Program-made: the position numbers and the translations under genes
Assembly: GCF_947501665.1 (NCBI RefSeq)
Contig: NZ_CANMWS010000002.1
Coordinates: 62,001-126,000 of the forward strand
DNA: 64,000 nucleotides
From: an uncultured Shewanella sp.
Lineage (GTDB): Bacteria; Pseudomonadota; Gammaproteobacteria; Enterobacterales; Shewanellaceae
Direction: 5' to 3'
Shown here: positions 28,946-39,224 of the stretch, piece by piece
How the letters are laid out: the number at the start of each line of letters is the position of its first letter
Position numbering within the stretch: position 1 is the stretch's first letter
Notes under the pieces: generated by a model
Database searches by the model: none
What the model was told of the DNA's origin: nothing
Seen by the model: the letters and a program-made list of their open reading frames with translations, nothing else

Positions 28946-29392
28946 ATGACTATGACAATCAAAACTAAATTCTCCCAATCTAAAACCTATCACCTGTCTA
29001 TGCAGATTTATTATGAAGATACTGATTTTTCAGGTGTTGTCTACCATCCTAATTTTCTTAAATTTTTTGAAAGGGCAAGAGAACATGTCATTGGCCCAGA
29101 CACACTAATGCAACTTTGGAATCAACAGCAACTGGGCTTTGCCGTTTACAGAAGTGACATGACCTGCTTTGAAGGAGTCGAGTTTGCCGATGAAATTGAT
29201 GTACGTACCCAATTTTATTTTGAAAGTAAATACCGAACCATTTGGCACCAAGAAATATGGCGACCCAATCGTAAAAAGCCCGCAGTAAGCGCAGAGGTTG
29301 AAATGGTGTGTATGAATCAATCTCGCCAATTAGTGCCTATGCCCAGTGAGCTGATAACTCAATTAGGTCAAGATCCTAATTTATTAACTTAA
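28946..29392 (+). CDS. YbgC-like acyl-CoA thioesterase (hot-dog fold)
   Basis: 148 residues with the 4-hydroxybenzoyl-CoA thioesterase motif YYEDTDFSGVVYHPNFLKFF (about 22-41), where the aspartate in EDTD and the following histidine belong to the active site. This is the YbgC-type signature, but the gene is not next to tolQ-tolR, so it is a paralogue of unknown acyl-CoA preference. No signal peptide. Confidence 0.82.
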   Translation: MTMTIKTKFSQSKTYHLSMQIYYEDTDFSGVVYHPNFLKFFERAREHVIGPDTLMQLWNQQQLGFAVYRSDMTCFEGVEFADEIDVRTQFYFESKYRTIWHQEIWRPNRKKPAVSAEVEMVCMNQSRQLVPMPSELITQLGQDPNLLT

Positions 29393-29812
29393 TGATGTTC
29401 AATTCACCCAACCTAATCCTTAAAAGTGGCGCTAATGTGTGATCAGCTTCTAATAAATGTAATCTCACTCATTAGATGCCTCTTTCTTCCATTCAATATT
29501 TCAGTGTCATCATTATCCAACCGCCTGTAAACACGAAATGCTCACAACAAAACGAATACCCATAGGCCCTACATTACAGCCTCCACGATAAAGTAATAAA
29601 ACGGCTAATAGGCAAAAAGGCTAAAGTAAAATACAATAAAGCCAACGAATTAGCTTTAAAACAATATTGAACCCTTATATTATTTAAGGGTATAGTAATG
29701 TTAACCTTTAAATAACAATAAACATAAAGTTAGCGTACAAATATTACATCTATTTCCCATTACTTTCCTTTGGAAATGAGATTATTCATACGCTGAGGCA
29801 TGGAATAAACGC
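29393..29812. other. Thioesterase-chemoreceptor intergenic region
   Basis: 420 bp with no recognised gene. It holds the sigma-28-like promoter at 29622-29648 and otherwise A/T-rich sequence. I see no family 1 or 2 repeat here. Confidence 0.5.
29622..29648 (+). promoter_or_regulatory. Sigma-28 (FliA)-like promoter for the chemoreceptor gene
   Basis: TAAAGTAA, an 11-base spacer, then GCCAACGA. The sigma-28 consensus is TAAAGTTT-N11-GCCGATAA; the -35 box, spacer and GCC of the -10 box fit. It is 165 bp upstream of the ATG of an Aer-like receptor, the class of gene normally under FliA control. Confidence 0.55.
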
Positions 29813-31357
29813 ATGAGTAAAACCTTCTCTACAGGCCTAGATCAAGAGCGCAAATTAACATCTTCTGATGAATTAATCTCGACCACTGACAAACATGGCA
29901 TCATCACTTACGTTAACCAACAATTTATCGACATATCCGGCTTTAGCAAAAATGAACTTCTCGGAAAGAATCATAGTATTGTTCGCCATCCAGATATGCC
30001 AAGCGCTGCATTCAAAGAAATGTGGGGAAAATTGAAATCGGGACAATCTTGGCGAGGCATAGTCAAAAACCGCTGTAAAAATGGACACTATTATTGGGTT
30101 GATGCCTTTGTCACTCCACTTGTTGAAAATGGAGAAATTATTGGTTATCAGTCTGTGCGCATAGCGCCCAAAAATGCATTTGTTAAAAATGCCCAAAAAA
30201 TTTACTTAAAACTCAATCAAAACAAAACGGTTTCAGATCCTATAAGCTTAACCCAAAAACGTATCCTATCGGCTTTTAGTGCCAGTATAGGGCTCCTCCT
30301 TGCAGGCTACATTTGGGGCTGGGGAGTGATCTTAGCAGGCATTTTATTAATGGGTATTAACTTAGCCATATTTTATGATGAAGCCTTTCGAATACCCACA
30401 AAACTTATGGCAATGAAACACAGCTATGATTCCATTAGCCGTTTTATTTATTGCGGCAGAGATAGCTCTTCTTTACTCGATTTTCAACTCATGATGAAAG
30501 ATGCCAAGTTACAAGGTGTGCTGGGACGTTCTCGAGATCATGCCCAGCACATTGACAATATTGCCGAAAAACTCATTTCATCCACCCAACAAACTCATTC
30601 AAGCCTAGATCTTGAAAATCAACAAATAGAACAAATTGCCAGTGCTATGGAAGAAATGGGGGCCTCTATCAGTGAAGTCGCCAATAATGCCCAATCCACA
30701 TCACTTAACATTGATGATACTTGCCAACTCTGTCTAGATAGCCGTGACACAATGCAAGAAAATAGCGCCAGTATTGATGCACTCACAGCATCAGTAGTTG
30801 AAGCAGCGGCAAATGCACATCAATTAAATAAAGAAGCTGAACATGTCGCCAGTGCCATGTCAGAAATCGATGCGATTGCTGAACAGACAAACCTACTTGC
30901 ACTCAATGCTGCCATTGAAGCCGCAAGAGCAGGTGAGCAAGGACGCGGATTTGCTGTTGTTGCTGACGAAGTAAGGGCCCTTTCTAGCCGCACACAAGAG
31001 TCAACCAATAGTATTTCTAAAAGTGTCGATAAAATGTTTAGCATGCTAAGTCGCTGGGCAAAACAAATGGATCAGAGCCAATCTCAAGCACAGCAGTGTG
31101 CATTAGACACCCAAAGTTCGGCCTCCAAAGTCGATACAATTTACCAGTCCATGAATCACATTCATGATCTCGCTCAGCAAAATGCAGTGGCTGCTGACCA
31201 ACAAAAACAGGTCATCGGTGAAATAAACAAAAATATTTCCCAGATAAGCCAAGCAGGTTTTGAAAACCTGAGTGCTGTTAATATGGTTGAATCCTCAGTA
31301 CTTGAACTTAAAGTCAATGCAGAAAAAGCAAAATCATTGAGAAAAACATTTAGTTAA
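29813..31357 (+). CDS. PAS-containing methyl-accepting chemotaxis receptor, Aer type
   Basis: 514-residue energy/aerotaxis receptor. A PAS domain at about 20-125 ([33 protein letters not shown], and GYQSVRIAP at its end) resembles the FAD-binding PAS of Aer. Two closely spaced hydrophobic segments at about 150-185 form a membrane hairpin without a periplasmic domain. The signalling tip is [20 protein letters not shown] near 370-389. So it should sense cytoplasmic redox or oxygen state and signal to CheA/CheW. An ATGGA ribosome-binding sequence precedes the ATG. Confidence 0.9.
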   Translation: MSKTFSTGLDQERKLTSSDELISTTDKHGIITYVNQQFIDISGFSKNELLGKNHSIVRHPDMPSAAFKEMWGKLKSGQSWRGIVKNRCKNGHYYWVDAFVTPLVENGEIIGYQSVRIAPKNAFVKNAQKIYLKLNQNKTVSDPISLTQKRILSAFSASIGLLLAGYIWGWGVILAGILLMGINLAIFYDEAFRIPTKLMAMKHSYDSISRFIYCGRDSSSLLDFQLMMKDAKLQGVLGRSRDHAQHIDNIAEKLISSTQQTHSSLDLENQQIEQIASAMEEMGASISEVANNAQSTSLNIDDTCQLCLDSRDTMQENSASIDALTASVVEAAANAHQLNKEAEHVASAMSEIDAIAEQTNLLALNAAIEAARAGEQGRGFAVVADEVRALSSRTQESTNSISKSVDKMFSMLSRWAKQMDQSQSQAQQCALDTQSSASKVDTIYQSMNHIHDLAQQNAVAADQQKQVIGEINKNISQISQAGFENLSAVNMVESSVLELKVNAEKAKSLRKTFS

Positions 31358-31821
31358 TCACAGAAATAAAAAGCGTTGTAAACAATACATTGAGCAAGGA
31401 ACCTAGTGATACTAACTCGATAGAAATCAATGTAATATAAAATTGATAAGTGTCAGTCTGCTAGGCTTCTTCCAAACGAGTCGCTTCATTTCACTTCAGT
31501 TAAAGTGGTTTGAATAATTATTCATTCCACTTTGCCACTCTTTCGAATAAGAAATAACCTGTTAGTAATAACACTTTATTTTCAGAGTGTTAAAACAAAA
31601 ATACTGACTAAAAACAAAACAAATAATGACTCATAAAAGAGTAATCAGCTAATATACGCATTTTATATAAAAATATAATTATTTTACATGGAAGGCATTA
31701 GACGGTAGAGTTGCCCACTTATTTTTTAATAATGACGATAACTATATAAAGCGTTTGACTAAGTCTACACCTTGCATCAATTAATGCATTCTGGGAACAC
31801 TCGGCATATGGGGTATAAAAA
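31358..31821. other. Intergenic region between chemoreceptor and YjiH genes
   Basis: 464 bp, A/T-rich. The only structure I see is AAAGTGG (31502-31508) paired with CCACTTT (31527-31533) enclosing the palindrome TGAATAATTATTCA, a possible terminator for the chemoreceptor gene though without a T run. No open frame with coding character. Confidence 0.4.
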
Positions 31822-33177
31822 ATGTCTACAAAAAAAACCCACAATTTAAAAACGATCCTCACTTTTCTCATACCATCTATCATTGGCTTGTTATTGTTCA
31901 TGACACCTGTCAGTTATAATGACGCTATCACTATTCCTATTGCTATTTTTGCAAAAGGCTTAGAGGGCTTACTCGATGGCGTACTGACCTCTATTATTAC
32001 TGGGATTGTTATTTTTACAGGGGTCATGTCAATTTTTACCAAAATTGTTCGTCCTCAATGGATAATCAATAACACCTTTTTACATTCCCTTTTTAATGTC
32101 AGCCCAGCTTGGCTAGTCATTCGATTACTGGGAATGAGCTTCATTATTTTGACCTTTTTCCAATTTGGTCCAGACGCTATCCGCTCTAATAATACTGGAG
32201 CACTGGTTTTAAATGATCTATTACCTATTCTACTTTGCGTATTCTTATTTGCAGGTTTATTACTCCCCTTACTGCTTAACTTTGGTTTACTTGAACTCTT
32301 TGGCAGTTTATTAACAAAAGTCATGCGTCCCATTTTTAATTTACCGGGACGCAGTGCTATTGATTGTATGGCTTCATGGCTAGGAGATGGTAGTGTTGGA
32401 ATATTACTAACAGCCAAACAATATGAGTCTGGTTTTTACACACAAAAAGAAGCCGCCATTATTGGTACCACTTTCTCTGCAGTTTCTATTACTTTCGCCT
32501 TAGTGATCATTTCTCAAGTACAACTTGAACATTTGTTTGTGCCTTTCTACCTTACCGTCTGTTTTGCAGGAATAATGGCCGCGATTATTGTCCCTAAATT
32601 GCCTCCTTTATCTTGGAAAAAAGACACATATGTTGATGGCTCACCTCGCCATCCTGATGATGAGGTCATCCCTGCCGATCACAGTGCTTTTTCTTGGGGG
32701 ATCCATTTAGCATTAACCAAAGCAGAAAAATCAGTCGGTTTTAAACAAACCTTTATTGACGGACTAAAGAACGCCACTGATATGATTTTTGGCATCATTC
32801 CAGTTATTATGGGCATGGGCACCATTGCACTAATATTGGCTGAATACACGTCAATTTTTGACTATTTGGGCATGCCTTTTATCCCATTATTGGAGCTTTT
32901 ACATGTTCCTGAAGCCACAGAAGCTTCCAGAACCATTGTCGTTGGGTTCGCTGATATGTTTATTCCATCTATTTTAGCGGGCAGTATTGAATCTGACATG
33001 ACGCGCTTTATCATTGCCGCAATGTCTGTCACTCAACTTATTTATATGAGCGAAGTCGGTGCCTTACTTATCGGTAGCCGAATTCCCATTAACGTGCTTG
33101 AGCTATTTGCTGTTTTCATTCTAAGAACCTTAGTCACTTTACCTATTATTGCCGGGATTGCGCACCTCATTTTTTAA
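31822..33177 (+). CDS. YjiH-family inner-membrane transporter (nucleoside-recognition Gate domain)
   Basis: 451-residue polytopic membrane protein with about ten hydrophobic helices. The N-terminal half (IPSIIGLLLFMTPVSYNDAITIPIAI) and the C-terminal region (GIIPVIMGMGTIALILAEYT, VVGFADMFIPSILA) match the YjiH family, whose C-terminal part is a nucleoside-recognition Gate domain. Substrate unknown; a small polar or nucleoside-like solute is suggested by the family name only. Convergent with a purine-type permease across a shared terminator. Confidence 0.82.
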   Translation: MSTKKTHNLKTILTFLIPSIIGLLLFMTPVSYNDAITIPIAIFAKGLEGLLDGVLTSIITGIVIFTGVMSIFTKIVRPQWIINNTFLHSLFNVSPAWLVIRLLGMSFIILTFFQFGPDAIRSNNTGALVLNDLLPILLCVFLFAGLLLPLLLNFGLLELFGSLLTKVMRPIFNLPGRSAIDCMASWLGDGSVGILLTAKQYESGFYTQKEAAIIGTTFSAVSITFALVIISQVQLEHLFVPFYLTVCFAGIMAAIIVPKLPPLSWKKDTYVDGSPRHPDDEVIPADHSAFSWGIHLALTKAEKSVGFKQTFIDGLKNATDMIFGIIPVIMGMGTIALILAEYTSIFDYLGMPFIPLLELLHVPEATEASRTIVVGFADMFIPSILAGSIESDMTRFIIAAMSVTQLIYMSEVGALLIGSRIPINVLELFAVFILRTLVTLPIIAGIAHLIF

Positions 33178-33200
33178 GCTATTCCTAATATAACACCATA

Positions 33201-33229
33201 AAAAAGAGCGGTATTAACCGCTCTTTTTT
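33201..33229. terminator. Bidirectional terminator between YjiH and NCS2 permease genes
   Basis: AAAAAGAGCGGT-ATTA-ACCGCTCTTTTT: a perfect stem with A and T runs, between convergent genes. Confidence 0.88.
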
Positions 33230-33244
33230 ATCATATCGAGTCCA

Positions 33245-34603
33245 TTAAATTGCCCAGCCCCCAAGATAGAAAACCACTAAACCTAAAGTAATAGCCACAA
33301 GCCCAGGTTTTAATAAGCGCCACTCCCCGCTACATAAACGTCCAATCACCAAAGTCACAAAACCCAACATAATACCAGTAACAATATTACAACTTAATAT
33401 AATAAATACAGCACAAGTCAAGCCAGCCATCGCATCCACTTTATCAGTGAAATCAAGCTTGGTGACATTTGATAACATCAATAATCCCACATACATTAAT
33501 GCTGGTGCCGTTGCATAAGCAGGTACTAAATAACTTAAAGGAGCCAGAAAAACCATCAACAAAAACAATAACCCCACAATGGTTGCCGTTAACCCTGTTT
33601 TTCCACCCGCAGCGGTCCCAGCTGCTGACTCGATATACACAGCAGCAGGAGCGCCACCGACAACACCGGCAAACATACTGCTAACAGAATCAGATGTTAA
33701 TGCCTTAGCGCCGCCTTTAATGTCATCTTTCTCATCCAACAAATTAGCTTGCCCAGCCACAGCCCTAATGGTCCCTGTCGCATCAAAAATAGCGGTCATC
33801 ACTAATGCTAATACAATAGGTAATACAACAGGGTTCATTGCGCCTAAAATATCCATTTGACCCATTAAGGAATGCTCAGAGCCAAAATCTGGCATCGCTA
33901 ATAAACCTTGATATTGTACTTTTGGATCAAAAATAAGGCCAAAAATAGATGAGACAATAACAACAATTAAAATACCACCTGGTACACCTCTACGTTCAAG
34001 ACCAATCGTCGCAGCCAGTCCAATAATCGTTAAAATAACAGGTAAGCTGTTAATATCGCCTAAAGTAACAGGGAGGCCAGTATTATTTGCCACAATAAGT
34101 TGTACACTATTTGTCGCAATAAGTAGCAAAAATAATCCAATGCCAATCCCGGTTCCATGAGCAATGCCTTTAGGCAGGTTACTAAGTACCCATTGGCGCG
34201 CACCAGTGATGCTCGCAAGCGTAAACACCACACCCATTAAAAAAATCGCCCCTAGCGTAACAGGGATAGAAATGCCTTGGCCTAACACCATACTGAACGC
34301 CGTGAAAGCCGTTAATGAAATAGCACAGCCAATGGCCATGGGTAAATTAGCCCATAATCCCATCAGCAAAGACCCAAATGCAGCAATTAAACATGTCGCA
34401 ATAAATACAGCAGCAGGATCAAAACCTGCACTCCCCAACATATTAGGCACAACAATAACGGAATACACCATAGCCAAAAAAGTCGTCAACCCCGCTATCA
34501 TTTCTTGACGTACCGTACTGCCTCGATCGCTAATCTTAAAATAACGATCTAATAATGTCCCTAATGGCGCGGTGCTAGTGATTAGCGTCTGCTCAGACTT
34601 CAT
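33245..34603 (-). CDS. NCS2-family purine permease (AzgA/GhxP type)
   Basis: 452-residue inner-membrane transporter with 12 or more helices. [19 protein letters not shown] (about 30-48) and [18 protein letters not shown] (about 275-292), together with [22 protein letters not shown] (about 303-324, split here for length), identify the AzgA-like branch of NCS2 transporters, which import hypoxanthine, guanine or adenine with protons. Exact purine preference is not readable. I looked for a purine riboswitch and PurR box upstream and saw none. Confidence 0.9.
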   Translation of the reverse strand: MKSEQTLITSTAPLGTLLDRYFKISDRGSTVRQEMIAGLTTFLAMVYSVIVVPNMLGSAGFDPAAVFIATCLIAAFGSLLMGLWANLPMAIGCAISLTAFTAFSMVLGQGISIPVTLGAIFLMGVVFTLASITGARQWVLSNLPKGIAHGTGIGIGLFLLLIATNSVQLIVANNTGLPVTLGDINSLPVILTIIGLAATIGLERRGVPGGILIVVIVSSIFGLIFDPKVQYQGLLAMPDFGSEHSLMGQMDILGAMNPVVLPIVLALVMTAIFDATGTIRAVAGQANLLDEKDDIKGGAKALTSDSVSSMFAGVVGGAPAAVYIESAAGTAAGGKTGLTATIVGLLFLLMVFLAPLSYLVPAYATAPALMYVGLLMLSNVTKLDFTDKVDAMAGLTCAVFIILSCNIVTGIMLGFVTLVIGRLCSGEWRLLKPGLVAITLGLVVFYLGGWAI

Positions 34604-34919
34604 AGTGATTATAACCTTAGATTTGATAGTATTTAATCGAAGAGGAACCCATAAATTTAATGGGTAAAATTACATTCAACCACAAATAAAAAATTGTAAA
34701 TGATTATAATAAATCAATTTGTTATTAATATTTACATCAAAGTGACTGATTTTAAGGCGGCCAGTTTACAGGATCTTATGAATGTTAAATAGGTGTGTAA
34801 TGTCTTCTATTGGCCTGAAAATAAAAAAACAGAAATTTATTTTTAATGCATTTATAATCTTATCAAAAACAAGCTAAATTGATTGTTTAGCTTGCTCAAG
34901 ATAAATACTCAATAAACGA
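34604..34919. other. ltaE-permease intergenic region
   Basis: 316 bp, A/T-rich, with the ltaE terminator at its right end and presumably the permease promoter. Nothing else recognised. Confidence 0.5.
34865..34894 (-). terminator. Intrinsic terminator of ltaE
   Basis: CAAGCTAAA and TTTAGCTTG pair around a 7-base loop (34870-34894); on the minus strand a TTTTT run follows. Placed 25 bp after the ltaE stop. Confidence 0.85.
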
Positions 34920-35930
34920 TTACTTTAATATACTTTTAAGGCTAGTAATGAAATATTGGATATCTTTACGGCTAATATCACTGTGAAGCACTAATCTTAA
35001 AGTAGTATTTTCAGTCACTAAAATACCTTTTTCTCTCAGCTGATTAACCATTGCTTTTACATCATAGTTTTCTCGCACTTTAGCAAAAACCATATTAGTT
35101 TGAACCAAGGATAAGTCCACTTCAAACACATCTAATTGAGCTAATTCCCTTGCCAAATATGCAGCATTATCATGATCCTCAGCTAATCTTTCCACTTGTT
35201 CTGTTATCGCGAGTTGAGCTGCCGCCGCCAAAATACCGGCTTGGCGCATTCCTCCTCCCAACATTTTTCGCCAGCGACGCGCTTTCTTTATAAATAAAGG
35301 ATCGCCCAATAAAATAGAGCCTACAGGTGCACACAACCCTTTGGATAAACAAATGGAGACAGAATCAAAATATTGAGTAATGTCACTTATCTCAATATTT
35401 TGTGCCACAGCAGCATTAGCCACTCTAGCGCCATCAAGATGAATTTTTAGCCCATGTTCGAATGCAAGCGCCTGTGCACTGGCTAAATACGATTGAGGCA
35501 ATATTTTCCCGCCTATTGTATTCTCAAGACTCAGTAACCGAGTACGTGCAAAGTGCACATCATCCGGCTTAATTGCCGCAGCTATATCTGCCAATAACAA
35601 ACTGCCATCAGCTTGATTGATTAAAGGCTGAGGCTGAATACTCCCAAGAACAGCAGCCCCACCACCTTCAAATTTATAGTTGTGCGCTTGTTGGCCGCAT
35701 AGGTATTCATCACCTCGCTCACAATGCGACATTAACGCCAATAAATTCGCTTGTGTACCCGAAGAAGTAAATAATGCATTATCAAAACCAAAACGCTCGG
35801 CTGACATAGCTTCCAACGCATTAACGGTGGGATCATCACCGTACACATCATCCCCTACTTCAGCATTAGCCATTGCTGCTCGCATGGCTTTTGTCGGTGC
35901 TGTTACAGTATCACTGCGAAAGTCGATCAT
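34920..35930 (-). CDS. ltaE: Low-specificity L-threonine aldolase
   Basis: PLP enzyme that cleaves threonine and allo-threonine to glycine and acetaldehyde. The 336-residue protein starts MIDFRSDTVTAPTKAMRAAM, has FTSSGTQANLLA (54-65), HLDGARV (164-170) and the PLP lysine Lys197 in CLSKGLCAPVGS. Length and motifs match E. coli LtaE closely. Single gene with its own terminator. Confidence 0.95.
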   Translation of the reverse strand: MIDFRSDTVTAPTKAMRAAMANAEVGDDVYGDDPTVNALEAMSAERFGFDNALFTSSGTQANLLALMSHCERGDEYLCGQQAHNYKFEGGGAAVLGSIQPQPLINQADGSLLLADIAAAIKPDDVHFARTRLLSLENTIGGKILPQSYLASAQALAFEHGLKIHLDGARVANAAVAQNIEISDITQYFDSVSICLSKGLCAPVGSILLGDPLFIKKARRWRKMLGGGMRQAGILAAAAQLAITEQVERLAEDHDNAAYLARELAQLDVFEVDLSLVQTNMVFAKVRENYDVKAMVNQLREKGILVTENTTLRLVLHSDISRKDIQYFITSLKSILK

Positions 35931-36442
35931 CTTAACCTCATTAAAAACTAAAAACCATTAACCCTATCCCACTATAAAATACATTGAATGACCAAAAACA
36001 AAAACATAAATCGACTTAATTCATTAAATTAATCAGCCTCACTTCGAACAGTGTAATTAATAAATAAAATGAAACAGATAAAAGATAAAATGAAATTTAA
36101 ATGTTACCAAATGGATGATTTAGTGAAGCATTTAAGTAAAATACAATATTAATTAATTTCAATCCACTTACCTTAATATGCATTTTCACTTATTCATGGT
36201 ATTAGAGATGATATAAAAGAATATTAGAGTAAAACCTCCACGACATCATTTCATGGTGAAATCATAAAATCTATTAAGGTCTATTACTCTTTTATTAGAC
36301 TATCTTAAGGCTTGCTATTTTCTTATAAAAATAAAACACTTTCAGTGCATTAACACTTCACTGAGCCTCAAGTTTTACCCACTCTATCAGCAGCCTAGAT
36401 ATATTTTATAACTATATGATAAAGCAGTAAAAAGAAGGTTGT
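35931..36442. other. Intergenic region upstream of ltaE and GNAT genes
   Basis: 512 bp of strongly A/T-rich DNA between divergent genes; it must hold both promoters. I see no repeat, terminator or recognisable operator. Confidence 0.5.
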
Positions 36443-37018
36443 ATGCCACAAAAAAAGACTCTATTAAACAATACGCTTTTCTCTTCGACACAAACCATTC
36501 CAATGCCTTGTAATCATATTTCCCCCTCAAGCTCTAGTATCCATTCTGTTATTTATTTAAGAGCAATTCAACTGAGTGATGCGCCCCGCGTAAAAACCTT
36601 AATGACAATGGCAATAAGCCGACAATTATCCATCGCTCCCATCAATAAAATTAATGAAGCACAGGATTTCATTTTAGGTAAAAACTCAAACCAAAATATA
36701 CGCTTAGCAATTTCTCACTCTAAGTACGGTTTAATCGGTGGCATCAGTTATTGCTTACAAAAAACGCCACTCAATCAAATATACATATTATTTAGCTACT
36801 GGGTAGGAGAAGATTACCAGCGTCAAGGGTATACTTTTAATGCATTAAATCAATTGTTTAAACAATTTTCGCAACAAGGTAACCCTCAACTTTTAGCCAA
36901 AGTGTACCCTTCCAACGTCCCCTCACAAAACTTACTTAAAAAACTAGGCTTTCGATACGATGAATTATCAACCAGCAAAGATCCGTCTGTTTTTATTCAC
37001 TTCACTCGAAAATCATAA
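36443..37018 (+). CDS. GNAT-family N-acetyltransferase (RimJ/RimL-like)
   Basis: 191 residues. Residues about 35-190 fit the RimJ/RimL branch: IYLRAIQLSDAPRVKTLM at the start of the domain, YWVGEDYQRQGYTFNALNQL as the acetyl-CoA-binding motif A, and NVPSQNLLKKLGFRYDE near the end. The first 30 residues are extra and Ser/Thr-rich. Substrate unknown. An AGAAGG sequence precedes the ATG. Confidence 0.78.
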   Translation: MPQKKTLLNNTLFSSTQTIPMPCNHISPSSSSIHSVIYLRAIQLSDAPRVKTLMTMAISRQLSIAPINKINEAQDFILGKNSNQNIRLAISHSKYGLIGGISYCLQKTPLNQIYILFSYWVGEDYQRQGYTFNALNQLFKQFSQQGNPQLLAKVYPSNVPSQNLLKKLGFRYDELSTSKDPSVFIHFTRKS

Positions 37019-37042
37019 AAAATAGCCCCCTTTAAACAGGTT

Positions 37043-37456
37043 TTATGTATGGTTAACAACATATTTTGCTTTAGCAAAATCATATAACCAATTAAAAATA
37101 ATAGAATAAATAAAGAAAAAAACAAAAAATGCAGCTTCTAATAAAAACGCAGACATCAAACTTATTGATAAAACAAAAGCCACAACAGGTAGAGTCAATA
37201 CTATCAAGCCTATTTCAAAACCACAGGAGTGTAGAATACGCAAAGGCAGTTTTCGGCTTAACCTATCGTCACCAAATTTCCAATCAAATATATGATTATA
37301 AATATAGTTCCATATAACAGCGAAAGTACTCAGTCCCACAATCACCGAAGACATTCTCGTCCCTCCCTCATCTGTAAATAAATAAGATGCTGGGATCAAA
37401 ATAAGTAAAGCAATACACTCAAATAAGACCGCATGGAAAACTCGACTCTCAATCAT
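37043..37456 (-). CDS. PACE-family efflux transporter (AceI-like)
   Basis: 137-residue inner-membrane protein with four helices arranged as two bacterial transmembrane pair domains. RVFHAVLFECIALLILIP (5-22) carries the membrane glutamate (Glu13) that is essential in AceI, and WNYIYNHIFD and FNWLYDFAKA are the paired Tyr/Trp-rich ends of each repeat. Family members export chlorhexidine, acriflavine and short diamines with protons. The divergently transcribed LysR gene beside it is the usual PACE arrangement. Confidence 0.88.
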   Translation of the reverse strand: MIESRVFHAVLFECIALLILIPASYLFTDEGGTRMSSVIVGLSTFAVIWNYIYNHIFDWKFGDDRLSRKLPLRILHSCGFEIGLIVLTLPVVAFVLSISLMSAFLLEAAFFVFFFIYSIIFNWLYDFAKAKYVVNHT

Positions 37457-37542
37457 TCAAACAACCTCCCCTTTAATGAGTTGCCTTTATTTTCCAACAC
37501 TAATAGAATGATTAAAAGTTAGATAATATCACTTTTACCGAT

Positions 37543-38415
37543 ATGCCAACACTTGAACAGCTTCATGCCTTTATTACTACTGTTGAAACCGGCTCCTTCT
37601 CTGCTGCAGCAAGAAAGCTAGGGAAAGTCCAATCTGCAATTAGTCAACATATTGTAAACATGGAAGTGGATATCAATCATACCTTGTTTAATCGAGAAGG
37701 CCGCTATCCTGTGCTCACGGAACAAGGTGAACTTCTCCTTCCTCAAGCAAGAGCCGTTGTTGCTCAGCATGATAGATTAACTCTTCAAATTGAATGTCTT
37801 GAACAAATAGAAATAACGAGTATGACTCTCGCCATCGATGAAGGGATCCCTTATACAAAATTAAGTGATAGCTTAGAGAAAATCGCGACCGATTATCCTC
37901 AGTTACATATAGAAATCCTTTGTGCTTCAAGCAAAGACATCATTGAATTAGTCAAAAATAAACGCGCCACAGTTGGAATTATTTTTAACAACGAACTCTA
38001 TCCAGAACATGTGGATTTTGAATCATTAGGTTCGGTACTCTTCGATGTATTTGTCAGCCCAGAACATCCATTGGCCCACACTCATTCAGCGCATGTTGAT
38101 ATGCTAAAGCTCCATAGACAATTAGTGATTGGTTCCAAAAAAACTAAATATATTAATGCATTGTCACCAAACATCTGGCATGCAGATAACTATTATATGC
38201 TATTAGAATTAACGAAGTCGGGATTAGGTTGGAGTTTTCTGCCTCAGCACTTATCAAAAGAAGCCTTATCCAATAAACAAATTTGTAAGCTGCCCATCAA
38301 ATTCAAACAACTCGGCTGGCAAGCCAATGTCGACATCATTCAACATAAAAGTGCCAGTGACAGCACTTTCAATCAATATTTAAGGCAATTGCTAAGAACA
38401 TTGCTCGAAAAATAA
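37543..38415 (+). CDS. LysR-type regulator next to the PACE pump
   Basis: 290 residues: winged helix-turn-helix at 1-60 (LEQLHAFITTVETGSFSAAA, KVQSAISQHI) and an effector domain from about 90. Divergent from the PACE gene with an 86-bp shared promoter region, so it probably controls that pump; AceR plays this part for AceI. The inducer is inferred to be a diamine-like compound by analogy only. Confidence 0.85.
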   Translation: MPTLEQLHAFITTVETGSFSAAARKLGKVQSAISQHIVNMEVDINHTLFNREGRYPVLTEQGELLLPQARAVVAQHDRLTLQIECLEQIEITSMTLAIDEGIPYTKLSDSLEKIATDYPQLHIEILCASSKDIIELVKNKRATVGIIFNNELYPEHVDFESLGSVLFDVFVSPEHPLAHTHSAHVDMLKLHRQLVIGSKKTKYINALSPNIWHADNYYMLLELTKSGLGWSFLPQHLSKEALSNKQICKLPIKFKQLGWQANVDIIQHKSASDSTFNQYLRQLLRTLLEK

Positions 38416-38416
38416 G

Positions 38417-38442
38417 AATGCCCATATATCGCAATGGGCATT
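38417..38442. terminator. Hairpin between LysR and DUF4136 lipoprotein genes
   Basis: AATGCCCAT and ATGGGCATT pair perfectly around an 8-base loop in the gap between two convergent genes; T runs are short. Confidence 0.65.
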
Positions 38443-38456
38443 ACCAATTAAAAGAG

Positions 38457-38999
38457 TTATTTAGGTGGATAAGCTTTAAATAATGCGGCAACAGACTTGT
38501 TAACGGCTTCTGTTCGTGCTTGAGGAGACTTTTCCTGACGAATCGTATCTTCCGCTGAGCCACGCCAAATCAATTGATGCGTTTTATTATTAATCATATC
38601 AACAATTAATGTTCCCACATTATATTCACGAACCGTTGTTTGGCCACCAGCCATTCCTCCCCAACCAGGCCCGAAATAAGGATGATAACCATAATAGGTG
38701 TTAAATGTATTTACATTGAATCGTTTGTTAACTTTGGTCAAATAATTAATCAGTACATCTGCATCATTAGCATTAGTTAAGGTCAACCCCTTTAGTCTTA
38801 ATTGCTGTGCAATTGCCATACGCACTCTTTGATCCATTAATCCATCAAGGTGATAAGCTGAATCCCCCGCTTTCTTTTGTACCCAAGCATAAGTTTTCAC
38901 CTGGCTAAAATCATAACTGGGATTATAATCAGAATTAGTTTTTAACGTGCTACAGGCACTGAGGGTAAACAGCGCCAACACAACGAATAGCTTCTTCAT
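38457..38999 (-). CDS. DUF4136 lipoprotein
   Basis: 180 residues with a lipoprotein signal peptide: MKKLFVVLALFTLSAC, lipobox LSAC with the acylated Cys16. The mature domain (YDFSQVKTYAWVQ..., LIVDMINNKTHQLIWRG near 130) is the DUF4136 family, envelope lipoproteins of unknown function. A Gly/Tyr-rich stretch (YYGYHPYFGPGWGGMAGG, about 103-120) is low complexity. Residue +2 after Cys is Thr, so outer-membrane sorting is expected. Confidence 0.85.
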   Translation of the reverse strand: MKKLFVVLALFTLSACSTLKTNSDYNPSYDFSQVKTYAWVQKKAGDSAYHLDGLMDQRVRMAIAQQLRLKGLTLTNANDADVLINYLTKVNKRFNVNTFNTYYGYHPYFGPGWGGMAGGQTTVREYNVGTLIVDMINNKTHQLIWRGSAEDTIRQEKSPQARTEAVNKSVAALFKAYPPK

Positions 39000-39187
39000 A
39001 GATTCTCCATTAACAACGAAAAATGATTGGTAATGTTCCTCAAAACAGTTTTGTTATTACCTATAACTAAATAAGGTATATTTAGCATAGATTCAAAATC
39101 AGTGGTTTACAAACTCATAAGACAATCATTAATGTAAAGATTCAACAAAAAAAACCATTTAAAAATTGACTTATTAAACAAGCTAAA

Positions 39188-39202
39188 TGATAATGATTAT
39201 CA
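39188..39202 (+). promoter_or_regulatory. Fur box
   Basis: TGATAAT-G-ATTATCA is a perfect 7-1-7 palindrome matching the ferric uptake regulator consensus, embedded in AAATGATAATGATTATCAAT. It lies 22 bp before the ATG of a small membrane protein gene on the plus strand, and about 190 bp from the divergent lipoprotein gene. Confidence 0.85.
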
Positions 39203-39224
39203 ATTAGGAATCTGAGATAAAAAA

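Noticed and set aside
33245..34920. Purine riboswitch or PurR operator for the NCS2 permease
   Set aside because: I looked upstream on the minus strand and found no matching conserved sequence.
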